From: Beroe ovata
Taxonomy: Eukaryota; Ctenophora; Nuda; Beroida; Beroidae
DNA: 64,000 nucleotides
Assembly: GCA_946803715.1 (NCBI GenBank)
Contig: CAMPET010000006.1
Span: 579,006-643,005, forward strand
Reading direction: 5' to 3'
Positions 23,301-34,496 of the stretch are shown one piece after another; positions within the stretch are counted from its first letter, which is position 1; the number at the start of each line of letters is the position of its first letter. The notes under the pieces were generated by a model, which was given only the letters and a program-made list of their open reading frames with translations, did no database searches and had not been told where the DNA came from. The translations under genes and the position numbers were made by a program.

Positions 23301-24129
23301 ACCTAATATGGGGTCCAAATTTTAATACTATAAATCTGAGGCGAGGTGATTTATAGTTGACTCTCGCCTTCAAACTGTGACAGTCGTTAAGCCCTGTGAC
23401 TGTAAGTGCCACAGTCAAGGAATGCTGGCCCCTCTCACCAATTTGGGATGGTGAAGGTGTGAAGGACAATTTGTAGTGAATAGTATTTTCCAGGGCGTCC
23501 CTGGGTGTGTTAATGGTATATGTCTGTATTCGTTTCCATGACAACTGAGAGGTGAAACTAGACTCACCAGCCAGCTATGACGTTCTCCTGAATAAGATCA
23601 TCCACATCGAGTGCTAAAGATCCCAGCATGTCACTCCCAACATAGTCGCTGTCCTTCACTTTGAATGTCACAGACTTTGCTTTAATGTCCACTTCCATCC
23701 AGAATACCTGACAATGGCAAAATATACAAATCTCTCATGACAGTGACAGTGACAGTACGTGCCATGTGACACTAGGCACGTGATACGCATATTTTCAATA
23801 CGCGTGGTGATAACAGATCTCAGATGAAAATGTCAAAACCATGATTTCATACCTCGTTCCAACGTGGATTGAGAGTATTATTCTTGACAGTTGTCTTGGC
23901 TACCCGTTCCATGCCAACGTCCACTGTGACATACGGGTCTGATACATCCTTTTCCATAGGTCCATCGTCTTTGTTCGGCAAGCCCTGGGATATAGTACTT
24001 TAGTTGGTATGGGACATCATGTAGCAAGGTGCAGTTTGGCAAGTAGCAGGATGAGTCCATGAGGCTGATATCTAACCATACCTTTGCCTCAATGATGTGA
24101 ATCCGCAGTACACCTCTGATGAGACCCAT
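17331..24129 (-). CDS. C2-domain phospholipase D-like protein, both HKD motifs degenerate
   Basis: Plant-type PLD architecture: N-terminal C2 domain then two PLD halves. Exons (minus): 24082-24129, 23853-23984, 23174-23707, 22905-23038, 18976-19064, 18524-18803, 18345-18388, 17331-18191. All joins keep phase except inside the third exon, where a (CCAG)2 tandem at 23567-23574 shifts the frame by +1; without it about 705 residues result. C2 evidence: RGVLRIHIIEAK, SDPYVTVDVG, NNTLNPRWNE, VTFKVKDSDYVGSDMLG. PLD evidence: EQAEKIIYI, RRKAEEGVSVRIIV, YLIVDTG, AYFGGVNL, RENWGETHI, RRAQNFVYVE and IIVDDRYIFIG. In both motifs the catalytic His is Leu and the Lys is Ser (PLQSYLIVD; GLSSLIIVDD), with Asp kept, so it is predicted non-catalytic. 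A lipid- or Ca-binding scaffold role is inference. The 3.8 kb intron between exons 4 and 5 contains the VWA5A-like gene on the other strand. Confidence 0.78.
19400..19900. repeat. Cluster of TGTACAATGTACA palindromic words
   Basis: Several copies of acattgtacaatgtac-type palindromes (near 19402-19420, 19690-19760, 19816-19830, 19841-19860), directly upstream of the VWA5A-like gene within the PLD intron. Similar words recur at 7122, 22840-22895 and around 53,060-53,160. Confidence 0.6.
19915..22518 (+). CDS. VWA5A-like: VIT and von Willebrand A domain protein, VWA5A-like, intronless CDS
   Basis: Cytosolic VIT/VWA protein of the VWA5A (BCSC-1/LOH11CR2A) family. One frame of 867 codons. The start is the ATG at 19915, four bases after a good acceptor (cctcacag/gataagc), which implies a non-coding first exon upstream. 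The VIT domain covers roughly residues 20-150 (VPLVSVDAHVTILNTAAEVTLRQEF, EFENAVNEEKTAFLVEQVRPDI shown in parts). The VWA domain has an intact MIDAS: DFSGSM (Asp307, Ser309, Ser311), GGTE (Thr381) and TDGE (Asp408). The C-terminal region has GIVSENTSFVCVVEG, a Lys-rich RKKKRS stretch, an acidic linker and a helical end. It sits entirely inside an intron of the minus-strand C2-PLD gene, with its 3' end about 390 bp from the next PLD exon. Confidence 0.93.
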   Translation: MPFLNQVPTRSGTLSECPCGLIIRTQHPVQVIGVPLVSVDAHVTILNTAAEVTLRQEFINNSNTDISPVYFFPTEDKVAVHSFRAILHDQVVVGVVKDRGEATREFENAVNEEKTAFLVEQVRPDILELRVGCLKSGARCVVEISYVQELDIQESAPRFTLPTTIAPRYIPPDCPDDKMDQVNHQFTMLSDVPLTIRVNIAMRSPIGSITSPTHKIISEHSDERTDGGLYRGSVSLKDTVAVLDKDFVLLFESKDSTKEVIIVEKIQSDVEDTSDGEPNIDHCVMMSLVPKFLTENEMKCEFVFLVDFSGSMFHSVKRPAVEIAVEAVKIFLQSLPTDCYFNIVKFGSKYTSLSNKSLKYSEENLMKARKFISRVDSMGGTEILDPLKAIISQSNVKGYVRQVFVLTDGEVSNEDSILGYIRSNVREGRVFSLGVGNGASRSLVKGLARAGNGTALFCSAAEPMNDKVMELLTCACQQSIQITGLEFRDEEDNVITHDERYQNFPLSLYQNSKRTFYALLKGRPSTVRVKVAAQYDSSSDRKHTIFGSFKSKLGISANSDIVFGSDSIHFLESSSRVANEHFIHKLCARNAQQNDCTTTEDRQEIALRAGIVSENTSFVCVVEGSVDSTPISMSDFVDKDMKERLESFMSQDAILSACGFSSASPPARCAPRMGFGAGFNLMKRKKKRSMLRAQPQALSRTMIMNSLDSSENSMEEDMEESADDQQEHYGTRPGSLSAGAMPPPMAGKSPGVTSQEPSGQFGESDLVELLQLASIQGVFSDVKKVCSILKTDDQDFATLSKETKLSESVLLTMVVVVFLEQKYVHLKRTWVMVVKKSKDWLNRELVDETAYSELENKVISLISNVKL
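22519..22904. other. VWA5A-like 3' flank inside PLD intron
   Basis: Non-coding. It contains a run of 'acaatgtataatatgcaatgtataatgta' words (22840-22895) next to the PLD exon 4 donor. Confidence 0.5.
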
Positions 24130-25231
24130 TGTGTAACGCAATCGTACACTTCCTGTACTATAATAGTAGCGGGTGCAATATCTTATTCTACAGATGAGGA
24201 TAGCAATTCAGTCCGACCATCGAGCACCTAGTGCTCAATGATCTATTTCTTGGTGCTGAAAATATGATTGTAGTAAGGTTGCGAAATGTGAACTTCATTC
24301 CATTTCGAGAGCGGAGCGAGGGTCGAAAAGTATCGAAAGCCAAGGATGCGTAGTCAAGGTAACGCGATATTCATGACTGGAACTAACGAGAAACCAGGTG
24401 AGGCCCATGTCCACATGATGATGCCCACATGGTGAAATAGCTATGAATGAAGTTCACTGCACTGTACGCACGCCAGGGTTCCGATATCAAACACATCGTA
24501 ACCCAACACCTGATTACGGGCTACGAGTCTCGCATGACTCGAGTGTGAATGAATCAATGATGCAGAGAGAGAATAATATGTACTGTAAAGTCATACATCA
24601 ACATGGATGCCTTCTTATCAACAACGTTATCGGAATGGGATGATTAGCAGGAATATGTAATTACCAATTTGGGTATCCGTGTTGTATAACAATAAGTCAT
24701 AAGAATTATCCTCGACATATTGACAATCTGTGCACGGCCATAGCATGTGCCATGTTGGCTACTATCCAAGGAACTCGAACATAGCGATAGTAATTGACCA
24801 GTGTTCACCATAATATAGTGGTTATTAGGGTTAGGTTAACGTTTCGGTCTATAAGTTTGACAATCGAACTCGATAGAGTCACCAATGTGAACCGTAGAGA
24901 TGATATCAGTGATGAACACATCTACACATCTACACCTTGCCTGCATCAACTTACAGCGAGTCAATAACCTCAATACTGGCAAACTGGAGTTTAGCTCAGC
25001 TAAACCAGCATTACCAGCCTATACACGCAACTGTTTTGCACCGCTGTATAAATAGCTTGCTCCACCATAGGACCGACACCGGAAACGCCCGCCCCTAGAG
25101 AATCCCCCGGACTCAGACTCCATCCCAAATCACTACGATCTCGGATAAGGGCCTCTTTTGAGAATGTAAAGAGATTCAACCCGCTTTCCTGCAGCACGTG
25201 CACCAATTCGTGCACTAATTCATGCACTGAT
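24130..25231. other. Divergent intergenic region
   Basis: Lies between the 5' end of the minus-strand PLD gene and the plus-strand Ig gene, so it probably carries both promoters. A 98-codon minus frame (25000-25293) is rich in a 'gtgcacgaatt' tandem word and has no recognised relative. A single ttagggttag word is at 24826-24835. No exon is supported. Confidence 0.4.
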
Positions 25232-25268
25232 TTGTCATGTGTTGCACCTGCCCGTTCATGGTGTGGCT

Positions 25269-28200
25269 CATGTTGGTGTACACAGAATACCACAGATGAA
25301 AGAGAGAATGAGGAAGAGAAGAGTGTGAGGGATCACGACCAATCTGAGGACAATTCTGCGGACAGATGTGAGAAGGAGCTGAATATATCAGGTGGAGTGG
25401 ATGATAACCCTGCTGCACTGATATCGACCGAAAGTGAGAGAAGTTTCAATGTTCACCTCAAGAGAAGAGCAGGGCGTGTTGCTGATGGATATCCCCGCAG
25501 GGACAACACTTATCCTAGGAGCAGCAGAAGCACTCGTCCGGCTGCAGCTGCTGGATCGCATGGACAGAACCCATGTTGGGAGAATGATATGACGTCATTG
25601 GGTGGCGAGCTGTGTACAGCTGAAACGAAGTCTGGAAATCATAACACTGGAGTTATCAGCAATGATCTGGCACTAGCCGATTATGATGGGCCGGATCACA
25701 ATGCATTCACGGCAAGCACCGGCCTTGATGGTGAAGTACACGATTGGAACACTATGACAGAGCAGATACACGGGGAAATGGTGGTCTCTGATAAGCGCCA
25801 TGATGAAGCTGATAATCTGGCACAGACCAACTTGAGTCAGCACGATGATGCTAGAAAATTCGGAGGGAGTCAGTCCACAATCTCTTGGATCAGTAGAGAT
25901 GACTGCTTGCGGAGGGAAGGGGGGACAACTACAAGTAACACGATGAACTCAGCTCGACTAGCTGGGAGCAATATGAGTAGCTCAACATCACGATCATATC
26001 CCAACCTGCAGTCCCGGTCTTATCAGGGCAGTCGCTGGCACAACATGTCCGTTACCAGCTCGGACAATACGAGGAGCAAGAGCAGAGCCCGATCATATGT
26101 CAGTGCTGACCGCGATCATATGCTCTATCATAGTGCTGCGGTGAACCCAGCAGGATTTGACCATGATATAGTGCTGTGTAATGCGCGACCACAACATGAG
26201 ATAGGGTATCTATCATTCTATCTGAACAGAGTGGCAGGGCAGAGTAGTAGGGAAAGAGATGCAGGAAGTGGGGATCATCAGGACCATCATGACAGAACAT
26301 CTAGACAGAAGAAGAAAAACCACGTTCCTTTTAACAAGAGTAAACATGCGCTGAGAGAATCAGAAATCAGGGTAGATGAGTTTATAGATCCGCGGAGAAA
26401 TGGTTCCTATTATGCGGGAGGGAGAGCTAGTGTCCAGCGCCGGGAATGCGGGCAGATGATTCCATCGGGCCCCAATATATCGGATACTGGAGATGGAGAA
26501 TCAGGGAGTCAGAACAATGCTGGTGATCGTGAACCAATGACAGCTGCAACAGATATCACGGAGGGTCGTCAAAGTGGTGAAGAGACAGTTACTGAGTGTG
26601 ATATGTCAATGTGTCATCACCAGTCTTCGGACAAGTTACTAGTATCTTCTGAAGCACCTAATCCAGAGTCATTCAAGCATGTTCAATATGCCGGAGAGGA
26701 TCAAAAGAGCCACAATAGTGGTAACACAGCTTTAGCTAGTGGTACTGGTACTGGGGTTGAAGCAGATACCTCAGAGGTCACGCAGGTGATACGAGGTGCA
26801 GGTTTATTGACACATGGAACTTCATGTGTTTCTGGTCATGACGCACCTCTGGAGAGAGGAGAGGACCAAGCACTAGCAGGAGAGGAAACAGGATCACCTG
26901 GTGGCACTCAGGTGATCATAGGTGACACAAGTTCGACAATGTTAATAGTGAATCCTGACTATCAATATCCAGCTCAAGGTAAGAAGGAATAAGCACTATG
27001 ACTAAAACCAATAACCGTATATCTTGGCTTGTCTACCCCAAGACAACAATGAACATTGAACAACAACAAATGACATCTATCCTACATCATACATGATGTC
27101 ATGATACGCAAAGAACACACTGCACACTGTGAATTGTGTTGTACACATGAACTGTACAAGCCTATACAACCATCGGCCATTTGCTACATGGACCACGACC
27201 ATATTAACCGCATTTACCATCGGTGCGGTTTACATGGACCATATATAACCGTATTTAACATCGACCATATGCCAGAGGTGATCACGTGACCAACAGTACG
27301 CGGACAATGCGTGACAGACGAGGCATAGCGCGTGGTGGGTGTAGGGCGTGCACAGACTGCACACAATACGAAGTGGAGTTACAGGGTGGTGTGATGCACA
27401 CCATGATGGCGTGCGCGTACTGTGGTTGTCCACCCGGGAAACATGCTAACCTGGATCATACCAGGTCACGACAATTACCACCTGGTCAGGGTGGTGTGGA
27501 TGGTGCAGGGCTGCGTGGTCTGTTGTCCTCCGCTAGTAGTGGTGTTATAACTCATGAACAGGGGACTGCTATCGCGGGTCATGGAATTGGTGTCAGCGAC
27601 GAGGTTTGTTCCCACTATGGACTGAGTTATAGTCATAACTACTCAACAAATGTACATCAAACTCCATATCCTGTCCCAGCATTTGAATTAAATTGAGAGA
27701 GGGGAGAGAGATAAAGAAAGGCTTGTTTCGAGAGAGGGACGGGACTTGTTTCCATCCACCCCGTCTCCCCTCGGGGGAGGGCGTGGTCGAAACCGCTAAA
27801 TTCATAGGTTTGCCAAGCCACCAGCATAAGATGCCATTGAACTAAAAAATGTCTCATGTTTGCCCCTTCCCTCTCCAGATTGCTGTAGACAACATCTCGC
27901 CTGGTGCAAGAAGCTCGTCAGAAATTGCTACAGCCGAGTATCCTACTACCGAACCTGTAGAGGATATGACCTGCGATCAATCGAGTGAAGTAGAAATAGA
28001 CGACTCAGCTAAATCTGGGACAGGTTTTAGACGATAAATAAAACTAAAATTCCATGACCGAGTGATATTACTTGTAGGTTGCTACTTATAAAATGCAAGC
28101 GCACAAATTTCTAATTCGAGGATATTTCTATCGATACCCGCTTTCAAAATATTCAAATGTGTTAGGAAATACGAATAACATTCACTTATCCAAATTTCAG

Positions 28201-29012
28201 GGATCACACAGAACACAGAATCAACAGAGTCCGGTACTACGGCCCACTCCTCCCGAACAAGCTGCAGTACCGGACAAGAAGAGCAGTCTGTACGTGACAA
28301 CAATTGTCTGAGTGTCGCACCTAGCGACGGGAGACGAATTATCGCGGTGAAGGAGGACAGATTTGTCAATGTGAGGATGAAGATAGCACCTATGTCCGTG
28401 AAGAAGGGGAGTATCACGTGGTTTCACAACAACAAGGAGGTTCTCCCCCGGTACCGAATCAGACTCGTTCATGATCGTAGGGAGGTAAGATCTATTCAAC
28501 TGTATTTTATGAAACGTGTTTGCTACTTGAATTAGTTATTATTCCATGATTTGATTGATTGGGTACAAAACCATACTCTGGCATGGTGACGATGATCATT
28601 GGAGAATTATGTGGATATAAAATCCAAAATCGGGGTCGAAAAGTCATACGAAAGTGTCATTGGACTCATGAATTAGTCGACCCACACTGAATCAGTCGAC
28701 CCGACACTATCAGTTTCATGCAGGTAGCCTCCCAAGATAAACGGCATGACGTAAACCACAAGCTCGTCCATAAGCTCCACACCGTGTCTCAAGAACATGA
28801 CATGTGCACATATTCTGCACATGGCGACTACATGTATATTACTATCAATTGTTAACACGTGTCCTCTCTCTCTCCCCCAGCTCCAGCTGCTCAGAGTGAA
28901 GAAGAAGGACGCAGGGCTGTACACGTGTGTGGTGAAACACGTGGGGCGCGATGGGAAGAGGAAGAGTGCTAGTTGCAGTGTCATGATCGATGTTATACCC
29001 GGTAACGACTAG
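25269..29012 (+). CDS. Disordered protein with Cys-rich putative zinc-binding module and C-terminal Ig domain
   Basis: Not recognised as a named gene. Exons: about 25269-26978, 27278-27603, 27879-28023, 28201-28484, 28881-29012; phases agree, but the acceptor at 27277 is weak. Exon 1 encodes about 570 residues of Ser/Asp/Gly/His-rich, probably disordered sequence with no membrane segment. Exon 2 has a metal-site-like pattern GGCRACTDCTQYE then ACAYCGCPPGKHANL (C-x2-C-x2-C, C-x2-C-x-C, His). Exons 4-5 encode an I-set Ig domain: KGSITWFHNNKEVLPRYRIR, then LQLLRVKKKDAGLYTCVV with the typical D-x-G-x-Y-x-C. The first Ig cysteine is not in its usual place. The protein ends seven residues after the fold. 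The 5' end is unclear: the frame stays open upstream to 25232 and an acceptor (gtacacag) precedes 25269. It could be an intracellular, sarcomere-like or signalling Ig protein; function unknown. Confidence 0.65.
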
Positions 29013-29204
29013 AGAGAGAGAGTGTGAGGGTATCGCCATAGTACCCCGCAGTGTGGGCACTTCGCTGATAGCTCAGTGCTTGAATCGGATTGTTTGATCC
29101 GAGCTTAGGAGTTACTCGATGACTCCGCTGAGGGTCGATCGATCTCTGGCAGAATTGGGGAAAACGCTTACCTCGTTAATAGCAGAGAAAGTTATTTGGC
29201 CGTA

Positions 29205-32200
29205 TTACAGCTGTGTTGGATCAATAGGTCCCCTCAGATTATGAGTATCTGTGAGTGTCACGTGATCTGATGCCCGCTCGAACTCCACCATGTGTATCGT
29301 GATCGTAGTACTGGCGTTTGCCTGTAGTTGGGAACAGGATTAATATTACACGGCATTTCGTTGGGGAGGAGACCTTATAGCAGGGAAAAAGGTAACATTC
29401 GATATGATATGATAATATTTGGTGATACTACGCTACTTCATTCAAGTAGGACCATTTCTATGGCTCATGGGCGAGCTATACCTTGGAACTGCTGCCCAAA
29501 CAGAAGTCTCCAGGCGCATAGAGTGTAAGCTGGGGCCCAGCTAGGGGCCAATGTCGACCCAGGTTAATATCCTGGAAATACGAGACACCTTTCCCCCATC
29601 CAGTGGTGTCAAGGAAAGTGTCCGAGAGAGGGTCACACCTCAGCGGTAACACTCCTGGATGTGATGAATCTCTATGGCTATGGAGGTTGAGTATTCATAC
29701 TTGTGTATCATGCAGGACTGTGTAGCTGTTTAGAGAACTGTTTTAAACTTACCAGAGTAGATAGAACCAGGAACAAAAGTATCCGTGAGATGTGTCCGAA
29801 CAGTTGCAATGTCCCGGAAACACTCCATGAATTGAAGAGGTAGAAGACTCAGCTCCCACCCCAGGAGCGGCTCTGAGTTGAAGAGGATCGGTTGCGTCAC
29901 ACCCTTCATGTAATTCCGGGGATCGGACATGTGTACGTGACCTGCAACAGGTTGTGTCGAGTTGTCATGGAGATTTTAGCAGTAGGTTTGCAAGCGGGAT
30001 GAATTTGTGGGGAGATATTGCGAGAGGGTCCAATGTAAACCTGTGTTGATGTGTCCGTCACTGACGACGATGATGTCGAGTTTTCCACCTTCCCAGCTGT
30101 GGGGATGGAGATTACATGATTTGATAGATCTATCTAATCGAAATCGTTGAGATGATTTCTCATGACACCGCTTATTTTACAGTGGGAAGGAGACAAATCT
30201 GTGGAGTTTTTTCATTTTTGAGATACATATTTAGCATTGAAAGAGGGCTTTAAATTTCAGTATTTCATTCTTGTAGTATAAATGCTCATTGCTAATGTAC
30301 ATTACCTGATAGTGGTATTGAAGGAAGTTCCCTTGACTGTTTCTATCCACTTTTCATTCCTCAGCACATACGCCCTGTCTCTCACCTTGGATATTGTGAG
30401 AATCCCAGCTTCACTCACCATCTTGCTGTACACTACCACTCCATTGGTCTGCAATAGGGACGAGTAGCTTTATCAGAAGATTGCGGCATATATTATTAGC
30501 ATTGCTGTCAGATATGTGTCAACTGTCAGATGTCTCAACTGTCAGTTGTCTCACAATTTACTAATACGATGAATGATTATCATTGGATAATAATTATCAT
30601 TGGATAATAATTATCATTGGAAAAGACGATTCTGAGATGAGGTTCACCTGGTGGTTTTCTTCAAAAGAGAGAGGAGCATCGTTGTGTACTCTGCTGCCAC
30701 ATTGCGACACAAAACTGTCATTAAGTATACTCCCCACAAGTTTCATACCCACTCTTCCGTATGCCTTCTTCGTTGAATTCTTCGGAACGTCGTAGACAGG
30801 ACCATATTTGCTAGTGAGGTGAAAACGAATGGGAAGGCTGGGTAGAAAGTAACATTCCACGGAATACATAAGACTTTCCTGTACAAAAGTCATACATATG
30901 ACACTCTCCTTCCCCCACCTGTTGACAGCCCTGACATCCCAATATTTCATAGTGGTGTCCCCAGCCTCGCTCAAGGGGGCATCATAGTCGTAACTGGTAG
31001 TATGTGGCACATAGACACTCGTCTTTACGTCACCCTTAGCTCCACTTGTAAACCTGAACACAGTACACAATGATTATAACAGGGGCCTAACTGGGGACCA
31101 CGGGGCCTAATTCTAGTCATAATGCAGTGGTTCAGATAACGATCTTACCCGAAGTTAGTTCCCCCATGGAACATGTACATGCTCACACTCGCCCCCAATG
31201 CAAGCATCTTGTCCAGCGTATCTGTGAGAGGTACAGATACTAATAATTGTACCAACTTGAACTATAATGGTGCGGATCTTAGAACTTTATCACACATATG
31301 CGAGAGAAACGAGCCACGAGGAGCCGTTGTTTGGTAGTACAAACCCTTGAGTGTGACGTACAACATCGTCAGCTCTCAAATTCTATTTCAACATAAACAC
31401 CAACTCAGATATGTGTATGCTGGCAACTCTCCAACTCATATCACATATACTCGTATCACATATACCTGCCACGGCTGTGCGAGAGTGGGATGGGAAGTTC
31501 GAGCCCCAGTGTGACAGCCAGCCCGGGTAGAACTCTGTGTTGACGGGCGGACCCCCATCGTTGTATTTGGCTTGTTGTGCAAAGTGTGCCACGATATCAC
31601 CCCCACCAAAGTCCACAGTGTTGTAAAGTTGTGGGAGCGTTCCACAATCCAGCATGTGTTTGCCTGGTGTTCGCGCAGTAAGGGTGTGATTCATAAGAAT
31701 TTTGTGATCGTCATCACATAAAATTGTGTCATACCATTGATTTGAGTGGTTTATCGACTGCCTGCATCATCGTGAACTATACTAAAACGTCTACTATGCG
31801 AGACTAAAACACATTGTGCCCAGAACTGTCCACACTTCAAAACACGTGTACACTGTACCTACTAGTACTACCTACCTGTCCCATCTACAGAGTAGAGGAG
31901 TATATCATCCCCGAGTGTGTGTCTGTAGAACTGAGTCAACATCTCGAGGTATGCCTTGTCACATGCTGGATTACTACCATACTCGTTCTCAACCTAGTAT
32001 AGTAGTTATAGTATAGTAGTATAGTAGTATAGTAGTTATGGTAGTCAGTGGTAGTGGTGATGGGAATTGCATGCTGAGTGAACCATGTGTCTATTGTATG
32101 ATCATGATCATTGCGTATACAATGAGAGGAGTATACAATGTGAGAAGAGAAGGGCAGAGAAGGTCTCTAAACAGTTCACTAACTGCACTCTTGGATCACA

Positions 32201-34262
32201 CCACAGTTATAAGCAACTCCAATATTCCTCAGTGAATAGCAAGAGGGTAGAAATACCACTAGCAAGATTCAATCTGAGTACCATGCATATAGTACTCANT
32301 TGTGGGAGCGTTCCACAATCCAGCATGTGTTTTCCTAGTGTTTGCGCAGTAAGGGTGTGATTCATGAGGATTGTGTGATTGTCATCACATAAAATTGTGT
32401 CATTCCATTGATTTGAGTGGTTTATCGACTGAGTGCATCATCGTGAACTATATTAAAACGTCTACTATGCGAGACTTAATCACCAAGTGTCCTGAAGTGC
32501 CCATACACTATTTTCATTTGTGTGTACCTGTCCCGTCTACAGAGTAAAGGAGTATATCATCTCCGAGTGTGTGTCTGTAGAACTGAGTCAACATCTCGAG
32601 GTATGCCTTGTCACATGCTGGATTACTACCATACTCGTTCTCAACCTAATATAGTAGTAAGTAGTCAGTGGTAGTGGTGGTGGAAATTGCATGATGAGTG
32701 AACCATGTGTCTATTGTATGATCATAATCATTGCGTATACAACGAGAGGAGAATACAATGCCAGAAGAGAAGGACTGAGAAGGACTCTAAACATTTCATT
32801 AACTGCTCTCTTGGGTCACACCACAGTCAAATAAGCAACTCCAATATTCCTCAGTGAATAGCAATAGGGTAGAAATACCATTGACAAGATTCAATCTGAG
32901 TACCATGCATATAGTACTCACTTGAAATCCTATCACAGGTCCACCGTTATGGTACAAGAATGGTTCCAGAAGAGGCAGCAGTTTCGAATACCATGACAAA
33001 ACGTTCTTCAAGTAGACGCTTTCCGACGTTCTGAAACTATATCACAGCTTCAGCTCACTGCGTGCCGATGAAATTAAACCGTCCGAATAATATTTGACGG
33101 AATTAGTGAATTCGAGGCACTATTTGAGAGTAAAACACTGATTCAAATAATATATTGTCAACACCAGATTGATTCGTAACTTACTCTATAGAGGGACTCT
33201 CAATCAGGAGCCAAGAGGGAAATCCGCCAAACTCGAACTCAGACGCAATGAATGGACCTGTATGTCGTGTGTTACAATTTGCAATTATGAATAGTGAGTG
33301 GAAGGATCCAGCATAAAGCACCAATATCAAGAAAGTAGAAAGTGCTACTGTTGCAATGTGGACAAGATGTTGCCATGTGGACATGATGTTGCCATGTGGA
33401 AATGATGTTGCCATGTGGACATGATGTTGGAATTTGGACAAGCTGTTGCAATGTGGACATGATGTTAGCATGTATGGGCATTGGGTGTGGCATTATACTG
33501 GCCTATAACTCTAGTATAGAAGAATCGCGCAGTCTCACACTGTAATCATTAATTACGCTAACCGCGCGTGTTCTATACCCGGTCGAAGTAGAACAAGCAA
33601 GTCCAAACTATCACACAACTCCAGGAAATGAAGTACATCCTTGTTAGCGTGAAACTCAAGTTTCCCCTTAACTGGCTCATGCACATTCCATGGTATGTAC
33701 CTGTACATTGTTCAGTTGGCAGTTATACAACACGTCCCGTTTCCAATGACACATATAATCGGATGAACGCCATCACAAATCACTGTGTAAGATTAGAAGC
33801 AAGGATCAAGATCGAGTTCCCGCGAGTTTAGACAGGTTATTCAGTGGTAGAGGTTATTTACTTTCAGTGGATACGACTCACGTCTGGACAGCGTTGAACC
33901 CCGCTGCTTTAAGCTTGAGTAGTCTGTCTACCCACTGTGTTGCTGGTATCCTGGGTAAGGATAACTGCATTAATCAAGTACCAATTTGGAGCATTGATGT
34001 GATTTGTCTCTCATAGTGCACGCACTGCTTCATAGCTGATACCACCAGACATGAACTTTACCATAAACCAAGTACTAGGTATAAAGTACCTGTAATAGTG
34101 CATTGATCCAGCAATGTATTGGAAACATACACCGTCCTTCCTAAAACAGTTAGCATCAGGATCAACCACGAATGATCGGCCGGTAACGGTTGGGAGAATA
34201 ACGCTGCAGGTTGTCAACAGTAGTAACACTGATATCAGCATGTCCCCCAGCTTCACCGACAT
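29205..34262 (-). CDS. GLB1-like: Beta-galactosidase GLB1-like, copy A (catalytic residues intact)
   Basis: Lysosomal/secreted GH35 beta-galactosidase. Fifteen exons keep phase and give 636 residues: 34090-34262, 33882-33950, 33579-33700, 33185-33257, 32922-33030, 31876-31993 (or 32528-32645), 31466-31663, 31149-31221, 30919-31053, 30648-30810, 30306-30448, 30041-30096, 29753-29941, 29482-29654, 29205-29321. Signal peptide: [17 protein letters not shown] in exon 1. Family marks in order: [52 protein letters not shown] (acid/base Glu186), [14 protein letters not shown] (nucleophile Glu265), [42 protein letters not shown]. The 118-nt sixth exon is present twice (see the tandem duplication). It is the last of three linked minus-strand lysosomal genes; its start is 235 bp from the hexosaminidase stop. 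Confidence 0.92.
31630..32921. repeat. Direct duplication of about 0.6 kb carrying one GLB1 exon, with an N at the junction
   Basis: Sequence from 'ttgtgggagcgttccac' (about 31629) to 'gcatatagtactca' (32299) is repeated from 32301 to about 32920, about 95% alike. The unit holds the start of GLB1-A exon 7, intron 6, exon 6 and part of intron 5. A single ambiguous base (32300) sits exactly at the junction. The two exon 6 copies differ at about three synonymous positions. Confidence 0.9.
33345..33480. repeat. 18-bp minisatellite in GLB1-A intron 3
   Basis: Six or seven copies of 'atgttgccatgtggacatg' with variants. Minus-strand frames over it ([12 protein letters not shown]-like) are artefacts of the repeat. 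Confidence 0.85.
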
Positions 34263-34496
34263 CAGCTAGAGGGGGGAGAGAGCTGATTAATGGGTGTTGT
34301 AACATGTCAATGATAGATATCAGACCAAGAAGCTGCAGACTTTTCATATCACTAAAGGTGGGTACGAAGTACGATATAAGTAAGTACAGTCTAGAAAACA
34401 TTCAATTATTCATCGCCGTAAAACATCAATCACAGTAAAAGTCACAGTTAAAAACATGCAAGAAATTGATCTCATGACCATCCCCGGTCATAGTTC

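Noticed and set aside
23545-23567. A 23-base GT...AG intron inside the C2-PLD third exon
   Set aside because: Far too short for splicing and it does not restore phase; a 4-bp duplication explains the break better.
25000-25293. 98-codon minus-strand frame opposite the start of the Ig gene
   Set aside because: Its N-terminal part is a translated tandem word (VHELVHELVHVL) and no domain or splice context supports it.
29055-29130. tRNA-like words ('gctgatagctcagtgcttgaatc')
   Set aside because: No T-arm GTTCRA block or 7-bp acceptor stem at the right spacing could be found.
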